Source: Xanthobacteraceae bacterium (GTDB lineage: Bacteria > Pseudomonadota > Alphaproteobacteria > Rhizobiales > Xanthobacteraceae). Taken from it: a stretch of 64,000 nucleotides of DNA. Location: contig CP075369.1 of the NCBI GenBank assembly GCA_019454205.1, forward strand, positions 2,868,001-2,932,000. The letters run 5' to 3'. The position numbers and the translations under genes were made by a program. Position 1 is the stretch's first letter; every line of letters begins with the position of its first letter. The notes under the pieces were generated by a model that saw nothing but the letters and a program-made list of their open reading frames with translations, was not told the origin of the DNA and did not search any database. This document shows positions 35,679 to 47,436 of this stretch, piece by piece.

Positions 35679-36707
35679 ATGGTCGCGCTGCGCTCCAACG
35701 AACTCGACACCTTCTGCCAGGATCCCGACCCGCGTTATCCGGTGGCGCTGATCTATGGCCCGAACCGCGGGCTGGTCAGCGAGCGCGTGCAAACGCTGCT
35801 CGCGAGCGTGCGTGCCAACTTCGGCAAGGACAGCGAGGTCGTCGTGCTGGAAGGCGATGCGCTCGCTTCCGATCCCGGACGGCTCGCGGACGAGACCCGC
35901 AGCATCGGCCTGTTCGGCGGCAAGCGCGCGCTGCATGTCCGCGCCGGTTCGCGCTCGTTCGCCGATTCGCTGAAAGCGCTGTTCGCTGATGTGCCCTCCG
36001 AAACATTCGTACTGATCGAAGGGGGCGACCTCGCGAAGAACGCGCCGCTCCGTTCGCTATGCGAAGCCTCACCGAAATGCGCGGTCATCCCCTGCTACGA
36101 AGACGACGCGCGCCAGCTCGGCGCATTGATCGACAGCTCGCTCCTGCGTGAAGGAAAAGCCATCGACCGCGATGCGCGCGAAACGCTGCTGAGCCTTGTC
36201 GGCGCCGACAGGCTGGCGACCCGCGCGGAGATCGAGAAACTCATCTTTTATGTAGGCGACGCAAACCGCATCACACTCGACGATGTGCGCGCGGTCGTGG
36301 CGGACGCTTCCGCACTCGCCATCGACGACGTGGTCGATGCCGCGGCCGCCGGCGACGCAAAGGCCGCACTCCGCGCGCTTGCCCGCGCGCGCGAAGCGGG
36401 CACTTCCGCCGGTTCGTTGCTCAACGCCGCGATCCGCCATGTCTCGCAACTGCATCGCATCGCGCTACAGATGGAAGCAGGCGAGCGAAATGTCGACGAA
36501 CTCCTGAAACGCGCGCGCGTGTTTTTTCGCCGCTCGGACGCCTATAAGCGCGCGCTGAAGCGCTTCGGTTCGCTCCCGCTGGAGAAGGTGCTGGTTGCGC
36601 TCGGCGAAGCCGAACTGGAAAGCCGCCGCTCCGCGCACCTCTCCGACAGCATCGTCGAGCGTGCGATCCTCTCGCTTGCCGAACGCGGAAAATCGCGCGC
36701 CGCCTAG
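35679..36707 (+). CDS. holA: DNA polymerase III delta subunit
   Basis: 342 residues. The clamp-loader delta subunit opens the beta clamp during loading. The AAA+-like N-terminal domain begins with ALIYGPNRGLVSERV, and LVGADRLATRAEIEKLIFYVG is the conserved block near 170-190. The C-terminal collar domain contains RHVSQLHRIALQMEAG and a helical RRSDAYKRALKRF segment. It follows lptE by 13 bases and converges on parB, ending the leuS-lptE-holA operon. Confidence 0.93.
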   Translation: MVALRSNELDTFCQDPDPRYPVALIYGPNRGLVSERVQTLLASVRANFGKDSEVVVLEGDALASDPGRLADETRSIGLFGGKRALHVRAGSRSFADSLKALFADVPSETFVLIEGGDLAKNAPLRSLCEASPKCAVIPCYEDDARQLGALIDSSLLREGKAIDRDARETLLSLVGADRLATRAEIEKLIFYVGDANRITLDDVRAVVADASALAIDDVVDAAAAGDAKAALRALARAREAGTSAGSLLNAAIRHVSQLHRIALQMEAGERNVDELLKRARVFFRRSDAYKRALKRFGSLPLEKVLVALGEAELESRRSAHLSDSIVERAILSLAERGKSRAA

Positions 36708-36744
36708 CCGCGCGATTCAGCCTGAAAATAAAGGACTTCTGAAG

Positions 36745-37620
<876 letters not shown>

Positions 37621-37644
37621 TACCGCTGTTCCCGCGTCACTTGC

Positions 37645-38475
37645 TTACGCGGCCGCCAGCGCACGTTCGCGCTGCACGATTTCGGATGCGAGTTTCAGGT
37701 ACGCCTGACTGCCGACGCACTTAAGGTCGTAGAGCAACACCGGCTTGCCGTAGGACGGCGCTTCCGAGACGCGCACGTTGCGCGGGATCACGGTGTCGAA
37801 AACTTTCTTGCCCATGAACTGGCGCACGTCCGCGACCACCTGGTCGGAGAGATTGTTGCGCGCATCGTACATGGTGAGCACGACGCCGTGGATGGTGAGC
37901 GAGGGATTAAGGTTCACCTTCACCTGCTCAACCGTCTTCAGGAGTTGCGACAGGCCTTCGAGCGCGAAGAACTCGCATTGCAACGGAACCAGCACTGCGT
38001 CGGACGCTGACATGGCGTTGATGGTGAGCAGGTTCAGCGAAGGCGGGCAGTCGACGAGAATATAAGAGTACCCGTCACCGGCGAGCTTGCCGTCCGCGCC
38101 GACGCTGGGACGGGAAAGTTTTCCTATCGCGTTCCGCAGCCGGTGCGCACGGTCGCGCGCCGTCGCCAGCGAAAGTTCGAGGCCGGAGAGGTCGAGCGTG
38201 GACGGCGCGATGTGCAGGCCGGGCACCGCGGTCTGCAAAATGATCTCGGACATCTGCGCGTCGCCGACCAGCACGTCGAAGGTCGAGCGGGTCCGCGCCT
38301 TGCGGTCGATGCCGAGGCCGGTGGAGGCGTTGCCCTGCGGATCGAGGTCCACGATCAGCACCCGCTCGCCGATGGCGGCCAGCGCCGTGCCGAGGTTGAT
38401 AGCGGTCGTGGTCTTGCCGACCCCGCCCTTCTGGTTGGCGAGGGAAAGTACCCGGGGACGAGTGAGTGTGGTCAT
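37645..38475 (-). CDS. parA: Chromosome partitioning ATPase ParA
   Basis: 276-residue MinD/ParA-family ATPase. The deviant Walker A NQKGGVGKTTT occupies 14-24 (signature Lys16 and catalytic Lys21). Walker A' DLDPQGNAS is near 43-51, and LVDCPPSLNLLT is the Walker B region. It forms DNA-bound ATP dimers that guide ParB-parS complexes during origin segregation. It follows rsmG by about 20 bases on the minus strand. Confidence 0.96.
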   Translation of the reverse strand: MTTLTRPRVLSLANQKGGVGKTTTAINLGTALAAIGERVLIVDLDPQGNASTGLGIDRKARTRSTFDVLVGDAQMSEIILQTAVPGLHIAPSTLDLSGLELSLATARDRAHRLRNAIGKLSRPSVGADGKLAGDGYSYILVDCPPSLNLLTINAMSASDAVLVPLQCEFFALEGLSQLLKTVEQVKVNLNPSLTIHGVVLTMYDARNNLSDQVVADVRQFMGKKVFDTVIPRNVRVSEAPSYGKPVLLYDLKCVGSQAYLKLASEIVQRERALAAA

Positions 38476-38494
38476 GGCCGCATCCGTTGGCGCG

Positions 38495-39133
38495 CTAGCG
38501 CCGCTCTGCCTTGTCGATCAGGAGGATTCTACCACGCGGATCGGTCAGGCTGTTTCTTAAGTGATGCTTAACGTTCCAAGATTTAGCGGCTGTAGTCAAT
38601 TCTTCATCTATATCTTGGGACTTGAGGAATACGCCCTTTGCACCCGCTTTCAGAAACTCTTCCGATAGCTCCAGCAACTTAGGCAATGGCGCGAAAGCGC
38701 GCGCGGTGATCCTGTGAATTCGTGTGGCTATCCGTTTCGCTACCGACTCGACCCTTTCCGCATAAACGTCCGCGGACGCATTCGAGATGCGCGCGGCCTC
38801 GCGAAGGAACGAAGCCTTGCGCGTGTCGCTCTCGACGAGATGAAATTTTTTGTCCGGCGCGGCGATGGCGAGCACGAGCCCCGGAAAGCCGCCGCCGCTG
38901 CCGACATCCACAATTTCTTTCGCGTCTTCGATGTAGGGCAGCAGCTGCAGGCTGTCCGCGATGTGCCGCGTCCAGAGCGTATCGAGCGTCGAAGGCGCGA
39001 CGAGCTGCACCACGCGCTGCCATTTCAGGAAATGTTCGGCGAAGCGCTCCAGCCGTTCCTGTGTTTCACGTGAAACGGGCGTGAGCCGAAGCGCGGCCTC
39101 GCGATCCTTCGCGAGATTTTTCTCTTCAGTCAT
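38495..39133 (-). CDS. rsmG: 16S rRNA m7G527 methyltransferase RsmG
   Basis: 212 residues (formerly GidB). SAM-binding VDVGSGGGFPGLVLAI lies near 75-90, and LVESDTRKASFLREAAR follows. It methylates N7 of G527 in 16S rRNA. ATG overlaps the mnmG stop by four bases (ATGA), so the two are translationally coupled. A parS-like site (39061-39076) is embedded in the 5' part of this coding sequence, where it encodes PVSRETQE. Confidence 0.95.
   Translation of the reverse strand: MTEEKNLAKDREAALRLTPVSRETQERLERFAEHFLKWQRVVQLVAPSTLDTLWTRHIADSLQLLPYIEDAKEIVDVGSGGGFPGLVLAIAAPDKKFHLVESDTRKASFLREAARISNASADVYAERVESVAKRIATRIHRITARAFAPLPKLLELSEEFLKAGAKGVFLKSQDIDEELTTAAKSWNVKHHLRNSLTDPRGRILLIDKAERR
39061..39076. 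promoter_or_regulatory. parS-like site 1 (inside rsmG)
   Basis: TGTTTCACGTGAAACG matches 15 of 16 bases of the ParB-binding palindrome TGTTTCACGTGAAACA. It lies within the rsmG coding sequence, about 0.6 kb from parA. Confidence 0.85.
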
Positions 39134-40980
39134 CCGGCCTTGCGGCGTGCATGAAGCGCGAGCAGGCCGAGCGCCGCCGGCGTCATGCCTTCGATGCGGT
39201 TCGCATGGCCGAGCGTGCGCGGACGCACCGTGTGGAGCTTCGCGCGAAGCTCGTTCGAGAGGCCGGGGATGGCGTCGAAGTCCATCGCCTCCGGCAATGC
39301 CATTGCCTCGTCGCGGCGGAAGCGGTCGGCGTCCTCGCGCTGGCGGTCGAGATAGACCGAATACTTCGCATCGATCTCAAGCTGTTCCGCGATGGCGGGT
39401 TCGAGCACCGCGAGGCCCGGCCAGATTTTCGCGACCTGCGCACTGGTAATGTTCGGATAGGACAACAGGTCGAAGGCCGTGCGCCGTTGTCCGTCGCGGT
39501 TCAGAACGATACCGAATCGATCGGCTTCGTTCGGCGTCACCGATACCGAGTTTGCTTCCGCGCGCGCGGCCTCCAGTGCGGAGAGTTTCTTCCCGAACGC
39601 ATCGGCGCGCTCGGTACCGACGCAGCCAATCGCGATGCCCTTTGCCGTCAGCCGCTGGTCCGCATTGTCGGCACGCAGCGCAAGCCGGTATTCGGCGCGC
39701 GACGTGAACATCCGGTACGGCTCCGTGACTCCCCTCGTAATCAGGTCGTCGATCATCACGCCGAGATAAGCTTCCGCGCGGTCGAACGTGATGGCGTCGC
39801 CTCCACCCGCGCGCCGCGCTGCATTGAGACCTGCGACCAGACCCTGTGCCGCCGCTTCTTCGTAGCCGGTGGTGCCGTTGATCTGGCCGGCGAGAAACAA
39901 CCCCGGGATTTTCTTCGTCTCAAGCGATGCGGTGAGTTCGCGCGGATCGACATGGTCGTATTCAATCGCGTAGCCCGCGCGCTTCATGACCACCTTTTCG
40001 AGGCCCGGAATGGTCGCGAGCAAGGCCTGCTGCACGTCTTCGGGAAGCGAAGTGGAAATGCCGTTCGGATAGACGGTGTCGTCGTCGAGTCCTTCCGGCT
40101 CCAGGAAGATCTGGTGCCCGTCGCGCTCGCCGAAGCGCACGATCTTGTCTTCGATCGACGGGCAGTAGCGCGGGCCGCGGCTTTCGATGCGTCCCGAATA
40201 CATCGCCGAGCGATGGATGTTGTCGCGAATAACCCGGTGCGTTGCTTCGGTCGTGCGGGTGATTCCGCATTCGACCTGACGGTTTTCGATGCGCGCCGTC
40301 AGCATCGAGAACGGCTCCGGCGGATTGTCGCCGGGCTGCATCTCCAGCAACTTCCAGTCGATGGTTTTGCCATTGAGCCGCGGCGGCGTGCCGGTCTTTA
40401 GCCGCGCAAGCGTGATGTCGAAAGCAGAGAGCGTTTTCGAAAGTCCGAGCGCGGGCGCCTCGCCGGCGCGGCCCGCAGGGATTTGTTGCTCGCCGATATG
40501 GATGAGGCCACGCAAAAACGTGCCGGTGGTGAGCACCACCGCACCGCAGGCGATCTCGCGGCCATCCGCAAGGCGCACGCCCCCGATCTTTCCGCTCACA
40601 AGAACGAGGTCGTCGGCCTCGCCTTCGATGATAGTGAGATTGTCCTGCGTGGATAACGCGCGCTGCATCGCCGCCGCATAGAGCTTGCGGTCCGCCTGCG
40701 CACGAGGACCACGCACGGCAGGCCCTTTGCGTTTGTTCAGAACGCGAAACTGAATACCTGCCGCATCCGCGACGCGACCCATCAGCCCGTCGAGTGCATC
40801 CACTTCGCGAACGAGGTGGCCTTTGCCCAAACCGCCGATCGCAGGATTGCAGGACATCGCGCCGATGGTTGCGAACTTGTGCGTGACCAACGCGGTCTTC
40901 GCACCCATGCGCGCGGAAGCGCTCGCGGCTTCAGAGCCGGCGTGCCCGCCTCCCACAACGATGACGTCGAATGTCTGCAT
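39130..40980 (-). CDS. mnmG: tRNA uridine-5-carboxymethylaminomethyl synthase subunit MnmG
   Basis: 616-residue FAD-dependent MnmG (GidA), which works with MnmE to modify U34 of several tRNAs. The FAD-binding VVVGGGHAGSEAA motif is near residues 7-20. The family signatures GPRYCPSIEDKIVRF (about 270) and AGQINGTTGYEEAAAQGL (about 365) are intact. The C-terminal helical domain that contacts MnmE is present. The operon order mnmG-rsmG-parA-parB is typical of origin-proximal regions in alphaproteobacteria. Confidence 0.97.
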   Translation of the reverse strand: MQTFDVIVVGGGHAGSEAASASARMGAKTALVTHKFATIGAMSCNPAIGGLGKGHLVREVDALDGLMGRVADAAGIQFRVLNKRKGPAVRGPRAQADRKLYAAAMQRALSTQDNLTIIEGEADDLVLVSGKIGGVRLADGREIACGAVVLTTGTFLRGLIHIGEQQIPAGRAGEAPALGLSKTLSAFDITLARLKTGTPPRLNGKTIDWKLLEMQPGDNPPEPFSMLTARIENRQVECGITRTTEATHRVIRDNIHRSAMYSGRIESRGPRYCPSIEDKIVRFGERDGHQIFLEPEGLDDDTVYPNGISTSLPEDVQQALLATIPGLEKVVMKRAGYAIEYDHVDPRELTASLETKKIPGLFLAGQINGTTGYEEAAAQGLVAGLNAARRAGGGDAITFDRAEAYLGVMIDDLITRGVTEPYRMFTSRAEYRLALRADNADQRLTAKGIAIGCVGTERADAFGKKLSALEAARAEANSVSVTPNEADRFGIVLNRDGQRRTAFDLLSYPNITSAQVAKIWPGLAVLEPAIAEQLEIDAKYSVYLDRQREDADRFRRDEAMALPEAMDFDAIPGLSNELRAKLHTVRPRTLGHANRIEGMTPAALGLLALHARRKAG

Positions 40981-41022
40981 AGGCCGAGTCCTCTAGCGCG
41001 GATCGAAGACTCGTCAAAGGCG

Positions 41023-41038
41023 TGTTTCACGTGAAACA
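41023..41038. promoter_or_regulatory. parS site 2 (mnmE-mnmG intergenic), perfect palindrome
   Basis: TGTTTCACGTGAAACA is an exact match to the bacterial parS consensus and a perfect 16-bp palindrome. It lies between mnmE and mnmG, 43 bases upstream of the mnmG start. Confidence 0.95.
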
Positions 41039-41072
41039 CCCTCATGCCGCGCGCGTGGCGCGCGTTAACCTT

Positions 41073-42401
41073 TCATTTACCAATACAGAAAGAACTGAAA
41101 ATCTTGTCGAGCACGTCTTCGACGTCGACCCGCCCCGTGATGCGGCCGAGCGCGCGGGCGGCGAGCCGCAGTTCCTCGGCAAAGAGTTCTTCCTGGCCCG
41201 GCTTGGCCAACGAAAGCGCGGAAGAAATCCGCTCCGCTGCTTCACGCAAGGCAACGCGCTGGCGCTCGCGCGTCACCAGCGCAGGCTCGCCGGCGAAGCG
41301 TTCGGCTTCTTTGGAGAGCCGCCGCAGCAGCTCGTCGATTCCTGCGCCGGTCCTTGCGGAAATCGAAAGGGAACCCTGCGGACTCAAGGGTCGTTTCGAG
41401 TCTGAATCGATCAGGTCGGCTTTGGTCCGGATACGCCAGATCGTTTGATGCGGCTGCGCGGTAAGAGAAATTGTTTCACCATTCGCAGCCTCGAGCAGCA
41501 GAACGAGATCTGCCGATTCCGCGCGCTTCATCGCGCGGCGTACGCCCTCCTGCTCTATGGGATCAGCCGTATCCCTGATGCCCGCCGTATCGACCAGCAC
41601 CACCGGCACGCCGTTCAGATCGAGCGCTACTTCGAGCGCGTCGCGGGTCGTGCCCGGAATATCGGAGACAATCGCCACATCGCGCTGCGCCAGCACATTC
41701 AGGAGCGTCGACTTGCCTGCGTTCGGCGCCCCAGTGATCGCAACGGAAAAACCTTCGCGCAGACGCTCGCCACGGCGCGCATCGGCAAGCGCCGCCTCGA
41801 TCTCTAAGAGCATTGCCCGCCCGGCCTCCGCAGCGGGAGCGATCAGATTCTCCGGCACATCTGCTTCGTCGGAAAAATCCAAGTTCGCTTCGATCAGCGC
41901 CATCGCCTCGATGAGCCGCTCGCGCCACGCCTCCACCTTCTTCGACAGCGCGCCTTCGTACTGACGCATGGCCTGACGGCGCTGTGCTTCCGTCTCCGCG
42001 GAGACGAGATCGCCAAGACCCTCTGCATGAGAAAGGTCCATCTTGCCGTTCAGCACCGCGCGCTTCGTGAACTCTCCGGCTTCGGCGGGGCGAAAGCCGG
42101 GCAATGTCCCCAGCACCGCAAAAACCCGCGCGAGGATGGCGCGGCCGCCATGCAGATGCAGCTCGACCATGTCCTCGCCGGTCTCGCTGCGCGGTCCCTG
42201 AAACCAGAGCGCCAGTGCGTCGTCGATTGTTTCACGTGAATCAGGGTCGATGAGGCGCGCGCGCGCGGCGCGGCGCGGCTCCGGTAATTTCACGTCGAAT
42301 GTTTCGAGTCCGACTCGAGCGTTGAGTCCGCTGATTCTTACGACCGCTATGGCCGCCGGAAGCCGCCCGCTTGAAAGCGCATAAATCGTATCCTCGCTCA
42401 C
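41073..42401 (-). CDS. mnmE: tRNA modification GTPase MnmE
   Basis: 442 residues. The N-terminal folate-binding domain (about 1-115) begins DTIYALSSGRLPAAIAVVRISG. A helical domain carries the inserted G domain (about 215-370), with P-loop GAPNAGKST and G3 DTAGIRDTADPIE. The C-terminal CIGK, whose Cys is needed for tRNA modification, is intact. The G4 position reads TKAD instead of NKxD. The start is GTG 42401. A parS-like site lies inside the 5' part of the gene. Confidence 0.96.
   Translation of the reverse strand: MSEDTIYALSSGRLPAAIAVVRISGLNARVGLETFDVKLPEPRRAARARLIDPDSRETIDDALALWFQGPRSETGEDMVELHLHGGRAILARVFAVLGTLPGFRPAEAGEFTKRAVLNGKMDLSHAEGLGDLVSAETEAQRRQAMRQYEGALSKKVEAWRERLIEAMALIEANLDFSDEADVPENLIAPAAEAGRAMLLEIEAALADARRGERLREGFSVAITGAPNAGKSTLLNVLAQRDVAIVSDIPGTTRDALEVALDLNGVPVVLVDTAGIRDTADPIEQEGVRRAMKRAESADLVLLLEAANGETISLTAQPHQTIWRIRTKADLIDSDSKRPLSPQGSLSISARTGAGIDELLRRLSKEAERFAGEPALVTRERQRVALREAAERISSALSLAKPGQEELFAEELRLAARALGRITGRVDVEDVLDKIFSSFCIGK
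42228..42243. promoter_or_regulatory. parS-like site 3 (inside mnmE)
   Basis: TGTTTCACGTGAATCA matches 15 of 16 bases of the parS consensus (A to T at position 14). It lies in the mnmE coding sequence, 6.3 kb from the candidate oriC. Confidence 0.8.
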
Positions 42402-42437
42402 GCGAACGCTCTCCAGATCGTCGTGTTAGAAAATCGC

Positions 42438-44456
<2,019 letters not shown>

Positions 44457-44540
44457 CACGCGCTTACTGCACTGCGGATTGCTTCGCATTCGTGCTTTCC
44501 ATAGCTTGCTGCCAGCAACAAATTCGCGGGGGCGAACGTC

Positions 44541-45407
44541 ATGCAAGCATCCATCCTGACCGACCTGCTGCTGCCGGTCGCGCTCGGCATCATCATGTTC
44601 GGGCTTGGCCTGAGCCTCACGCTCGAAGACTTCAAGCGCGTCGCGCGCTATCCGCTCGCCGTCAGCTTCGGGCTGCTGTTGCAGGTCGTGATCCTGCCGT
44701 TCGCGGCTTTTGCCATTGCGGTCGCGCTGAAACTCTCGCCCAACCATGCGATCGGCCTGATGCTGCTCGCGGCTTCTCCGGGTGGGGCGACCGCAAACAT
44801 CTACAGCCATCTTGCGAAGGGCGATGTTGCGCTCAACATCACGCTGACGGCCGTGAACAGCATCCTGTGTTTGATCTCGCTGCCGATCGTGCTGAACCTC
44901 TCGCTCGACTACTTCCTCGGCGCAGGCCAATACGTGCCGCCGCCGCTCAGGAAAATCATCGAGGTCGGCGCGATCATTCTGGTGCCGGTGATCATCGGCA
45001 TGTTCGTCCGCTCGCGTTCGGCAGCTTTCGCGCAGAAGGCCGAGAAGCCGATCAAGCTGTTCTCCGTCCTGATCCTCGGCATATTGATCCTCGCAGCGAT
45101 CTGGCTGGAGCGCCGCACGCTCCTCGACAGCATCATCGCGGTCGGCCTCGCCTGCATCCTGTTCAACCTGGTCAGCATGGCGTCGGGATATTTCCTGCCG
45201 CGTGCGCTGAACCTGCCCGACAGGCAGGCAACCGCGATTGCCATGGAGATCGGCGTCCACAACACCGCGCTCGCGATCTACATCGCGCTCAACGTGCTGA
45301 ACAACTCCGCCGCATCCATCGTGCCGGGCGTCTACACGCTGGCGATGTATGCCTCGGCGACCGCCTTTGCGATTTATTCTGCGCGGAGAATGCGCCAAGG
45401 CGCATAG
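44541..45407 (+). CDS. Bile acid:sodium symporter (BASS) family transporter
   Basis: 288 residues with nine to ten hydrophobic helices. FGLGLSLTLEDFKRVARYP near the start, LLAASPGGATANIYSHLAKGDVALNITLT near 75-103, and AMEIGVHNTALAIYIALN near 235 are BASS-family signatures; the polar SPGGATAN and EIGVHN crossover motifs form the sodium sites. The substrate is probably an organic anion and cannot be named. It follows the DUF255 gene after 84 bases and ends at a shared terminator with rho. Confidence 0.88.
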   Translation: MQASILTDLLLPVALGIIMFGLGLSLTLEDFKRVARYPLAVSFGLLLQVVILPFAAFAIAVALKLSPNHAIGLMLLAASPGGATANIYSHLAKGDVALNITLTAVNSILCLISLPIVLNLSLDYFLGAGQYVPPPLRKIIEVGAIILVPVIIGMFVRSRSAAFAQKAEKPIKLFSVLILGILILAAIWLERRTLLDSIIAVGLACILFNLVSMASGYFLPRALNLPDRQATAIAMEIGVHNTALAIYIALNVLNNSAASIVPGVYTLAMYASATAFAIYSARRMRQGA

Positions 45408-45423
45408 CCATTCCGGCAACCAA

Positions 45424-45463
45424 ATAAAAAAAGCCCGGTGTTTCCACCGGGCTTTTTTTTTCT
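45424..45463. terminator. Bidirectional terminator between BASS gene and rho
   Basis: A ten-base-pair stem AAGCCCGGTG (45431-45440)/CACCGGGCTT (45445-45454) with four-base loop TTTC is flanked by AAAAAAA on the left and TTTTTTTTT on the right, so it can terminate both convergent genes. Confidence 0.93.
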
Positions 45464-45478
45464 GCGTTCGAGAGCGGC

Positions 45479-46744
45479 TTAGGTATTCATGCTCTCGAAG
45501 AAGTCGCCGTTGTTCTTGGTCTGCTTCAGCTTGTCGATAAGGAACTCGATCGCATCGACCGTGCCCATCGGGTTGAGGATGCGGCGCAGCACATACATCT
45601 TCTTGAGCTGATCCGGCGGCACCAGCAGTTCTTCCTTGCGCGTGCCGGAGCGCGTGATGTCCATGGCCGGGAACACGCGCTTGTCCGAAACCTTGCGGTC
45701 GAGGATGATTTCCGAGTTACCCGTGCCCTTGAATTCCTCGAAGATCACTTCGTCCATGCGCGAGCCGGTGTCGATCAGCGCGGTCGCGATGATGGTGAGC
45801 GAGCCGCCTTCCTCGATGTTACGCGCGGCGCCGAAGAAGCGCTTCGGACGCTGCAACGCATTGGCGTCGACGCCGCCCGTCAGCACCTTGCCCGACGAGG
45901 GGACGACGGTGTTGTAGGCGCGGCCAAGACGCGTGATGGAGTCGAGCAGGATCACCACGTCGCGGCCGTGTTCGACCAGGCGCTTGGCTTTCTCGATCAC
46001 CATTTCCGCGACCTGCACGTGCCGCGTCGCCGGCTCGTCGAAGGTCGAGGACACGACCTCGCCCTTCACCGAGCGCTGCATGTCGGTGACTTCCTCCGGG
46101 CGCTCGTCGATCAGCAACACGATCAGGTAGCACTCCGGGTGATTGCTGGTGATCGAGTGCGCGATGTTCTGCAGCAGCACGGTTTTACCCGTGCGTGGCG
46201 GCGCGACGATCAGACCGCGCTGGCCTTTACCCAGCGGAGCGACGATATCGATGATGCGCGCGGAATTGTCTTTCCGCGTCGGGTCGTCGATTTCCATCTT
46301 CAGCCGCTCGTCGGGATAGAGCGGCGTCAGGTTGTCGAAGTGCACCTTGTGGCGTGCTTTCTCCGGGTCTTCGAAGTTGATCGTGTTGACCTTGAGCAGC
46401 GCGAAATAGCGCTCGCCATCTTTCGGCGAACGGATGTGGCCTTCGACCGTATCGCCGGAGCGCAGCGAGAAGCGCCGGATCTGCGACGGCGAAATGTAGA
46501 TGTCGTCCGGGCCGGCGAGATAATTCGCGTCCGGCGAACGCAGGAAGCCGAAGCCGTCCTGCAACACTTCGACGACGCCTTCGCCGACGATGTCGACTTC
46601 CTTGGCGGCGTATTGTTTGAGGATCGCAAACATCAGCTCCTGCTTGCGCAGCGTGCTGGCGTTCTCGACCTGTAGTTCCTCCGCGACTGCGAGCAGCTCG
46701 ACGGGGGATTTGGCTTTGAGTTCCTGGAGTTTGATTTCCCGCAT
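45479..46744 (-). CDS. rho: Transcription termination factor Rho
   Basis: 421 residues. The N-terminal Rho-N domain (LQELKAKSPVELLAVAEEL) is followed by the RNA-binding cold-shock-like domain (GFGFLRSPDANYLAGPDDIYIS near 66-90). The hexameric ATPase domain has Walker A APPRTGKT near 180 and Walker B VVILLDSITRLGRAYN near 264. The Q-loop and R-loop regions are intact. It is a single gene with a 205-bp upstream gap to hemJ, on the minus strand. Confidence 0.97.
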   Translation of the reverse strand: MREIKLQELKAKSPVELLAVAEELQVENASTLRKQELMFAILKQYAAKEVDIVGEGVVEVLQDGFGFLRSPDANYLAGPDDIYISPSQIRRFSLRSGDTVEGHIRSPKDGERYFALLKVNTINFEDPEKARHKVHFDNLTPLYPDERLKMEIDDPTRKDNSARIIDIVAPLGKGQRGLIVAPPRTGKTVLLQNIAHSITSNHPECYLIVLLIDERPEEVTDMQRSVKGEVVSSTFDEPATRHVQVAEMVIEKAKRLVEHGRDVVILLDSITRLGRAYNTVVPSSGKVLTGGVDANALQRPKRFFGAARNIEEGGSLTIIATALIDTGSRMDEVIFEEFKGTGNSEIILDRKVSDKRVFPAMDITRSGTRKEELLVPPDQLKKMYVLRRILNPMGTVDAIEFLIDKLKQTKNNGDFFESMNT

Positions 46745-46949
46745 GGGGATATACCTCTTCGGCGGTCAACGCCGCCGTCATTGCAGTCGGGGGATGTGCA
46801 GGTCTGCCGGGATTAGGGGAGGGATTTTTGCCCGGAGCCGCGGCCGGAATGCGAAACATGCCCGGCGGGAGCGGAAAGCCTGCTTGTGTAGGAAGGCAGC
46901 CGGAAAATAGGGAAAACGGGGCGGCCGCGCAAGTCCGGAAAACTGGCCC
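46745..46949. other. rho-hemJ intergenic gap
   Basis: 205 bases, probably the rho leader and promoter. The rho leader may be subject to autoregulated termination, as in other bacteria (inference). I see a C-poor, G-rich sense strand on the plus side, no hairpin with a U-tract, and no coding frame with conserved character. Confidence 0.4.
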
Positions 46950-47372
46950 TCAGAACGGGCGGACGATCACCAGAATAACGATGCCGATCATGAGCAGTGT
47001 CGGGACTTCGTTCGCGATCCGGTAAAACCGTTCGGGGCGTTCGTTCGTATCGGCGGCGAACTGTTTGACCCAGCGCGACAGCATGCCGTGCATGCCCGAC
47101 AGCACGATCACGAGCAGCAGCTTGCCGTGCATCCACCCCTGCCGCCACGCGCCGCTTTCGTAGAGCAGGTAGAGGCCTGTCAGCCAGGTCAGGATCATGG
47201 CGGGTAACGCGATCAGCTTGAGGAGCCGCATCTCCATCAGCTTGAAGGTTTCCGACTGGATCGAGCCGCGCTGCGCCGCGCAGTGATAGACCATCAGGCG
47301 CGGCAGGTAGAGCATCGCCGCCATCCACGAGATGACCGCGATGACGTGCAGGGCCTTGATCCAGAGATACAT
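46950..47372 (-). CDS. hemJ: Protoporphyrinogen IX oxidase HemJ
   Basis: 140-residue membrane protein with four hydrophobic helices. The MYLWIKALHVIAVISWMAAMLYLPRLMVYH opening contains the conserved His10 and the family WMA-x-LY-x-PRL motif. It oxidises protoporphyrinogen IX late in haem synthesis. ATG 47372 was chosen. A 22-codon upstream extension reads through the palindromic repeat and is not native coding. It lies downstream of hemE on the same strand, so two haem-pathway genes are clustered. Confidence 0.92.
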   Translation of the reverse strand: MYLWIKALHVIAVISWMAAMLYLPRLMVYHCAAQRGSIQSETFKLMEMRLLKLIALPAMILTWLTGLYLLYESGAWRQGWMHGKLLLVIVLSGMHGMLSRWVKQFAADTNERPERFYRIANEVPTLLMIGIVILVIVRPF

Positions 47373-47390
47373 GCTCAGATTCTTTCCTGG

Positions 47391-47436
47391 CGCATGATCT
47401 GATCCGAAAACCGATTCCCACTTTTCGGAATCATGC
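47391..47436. repeat. Rhizobial-type palindromic intergenic repeat
   Basis: 46 bases with outer arms GCATGAT/ATCATGC and inner arms GATCCGAAAA/CTTTTCGGAATC. It resembles the abundant palindromic repeat scattered in Bradyrhizobium, Rhodopseudomonas and relatives. It fills the hemE-hemJ gap, and one arm overlaps the hemE 3' end, so that the TGA of GCATGATTCC serves as the hemE stop (47431-47433). Confidence 0.8.

Noticed and set aside
41472..41480. TGTTTCACC inside mnmE as a fourth parS site
   Set aside because: Only the left half matches; the palindrome is absent, so ParB binding is not expected.
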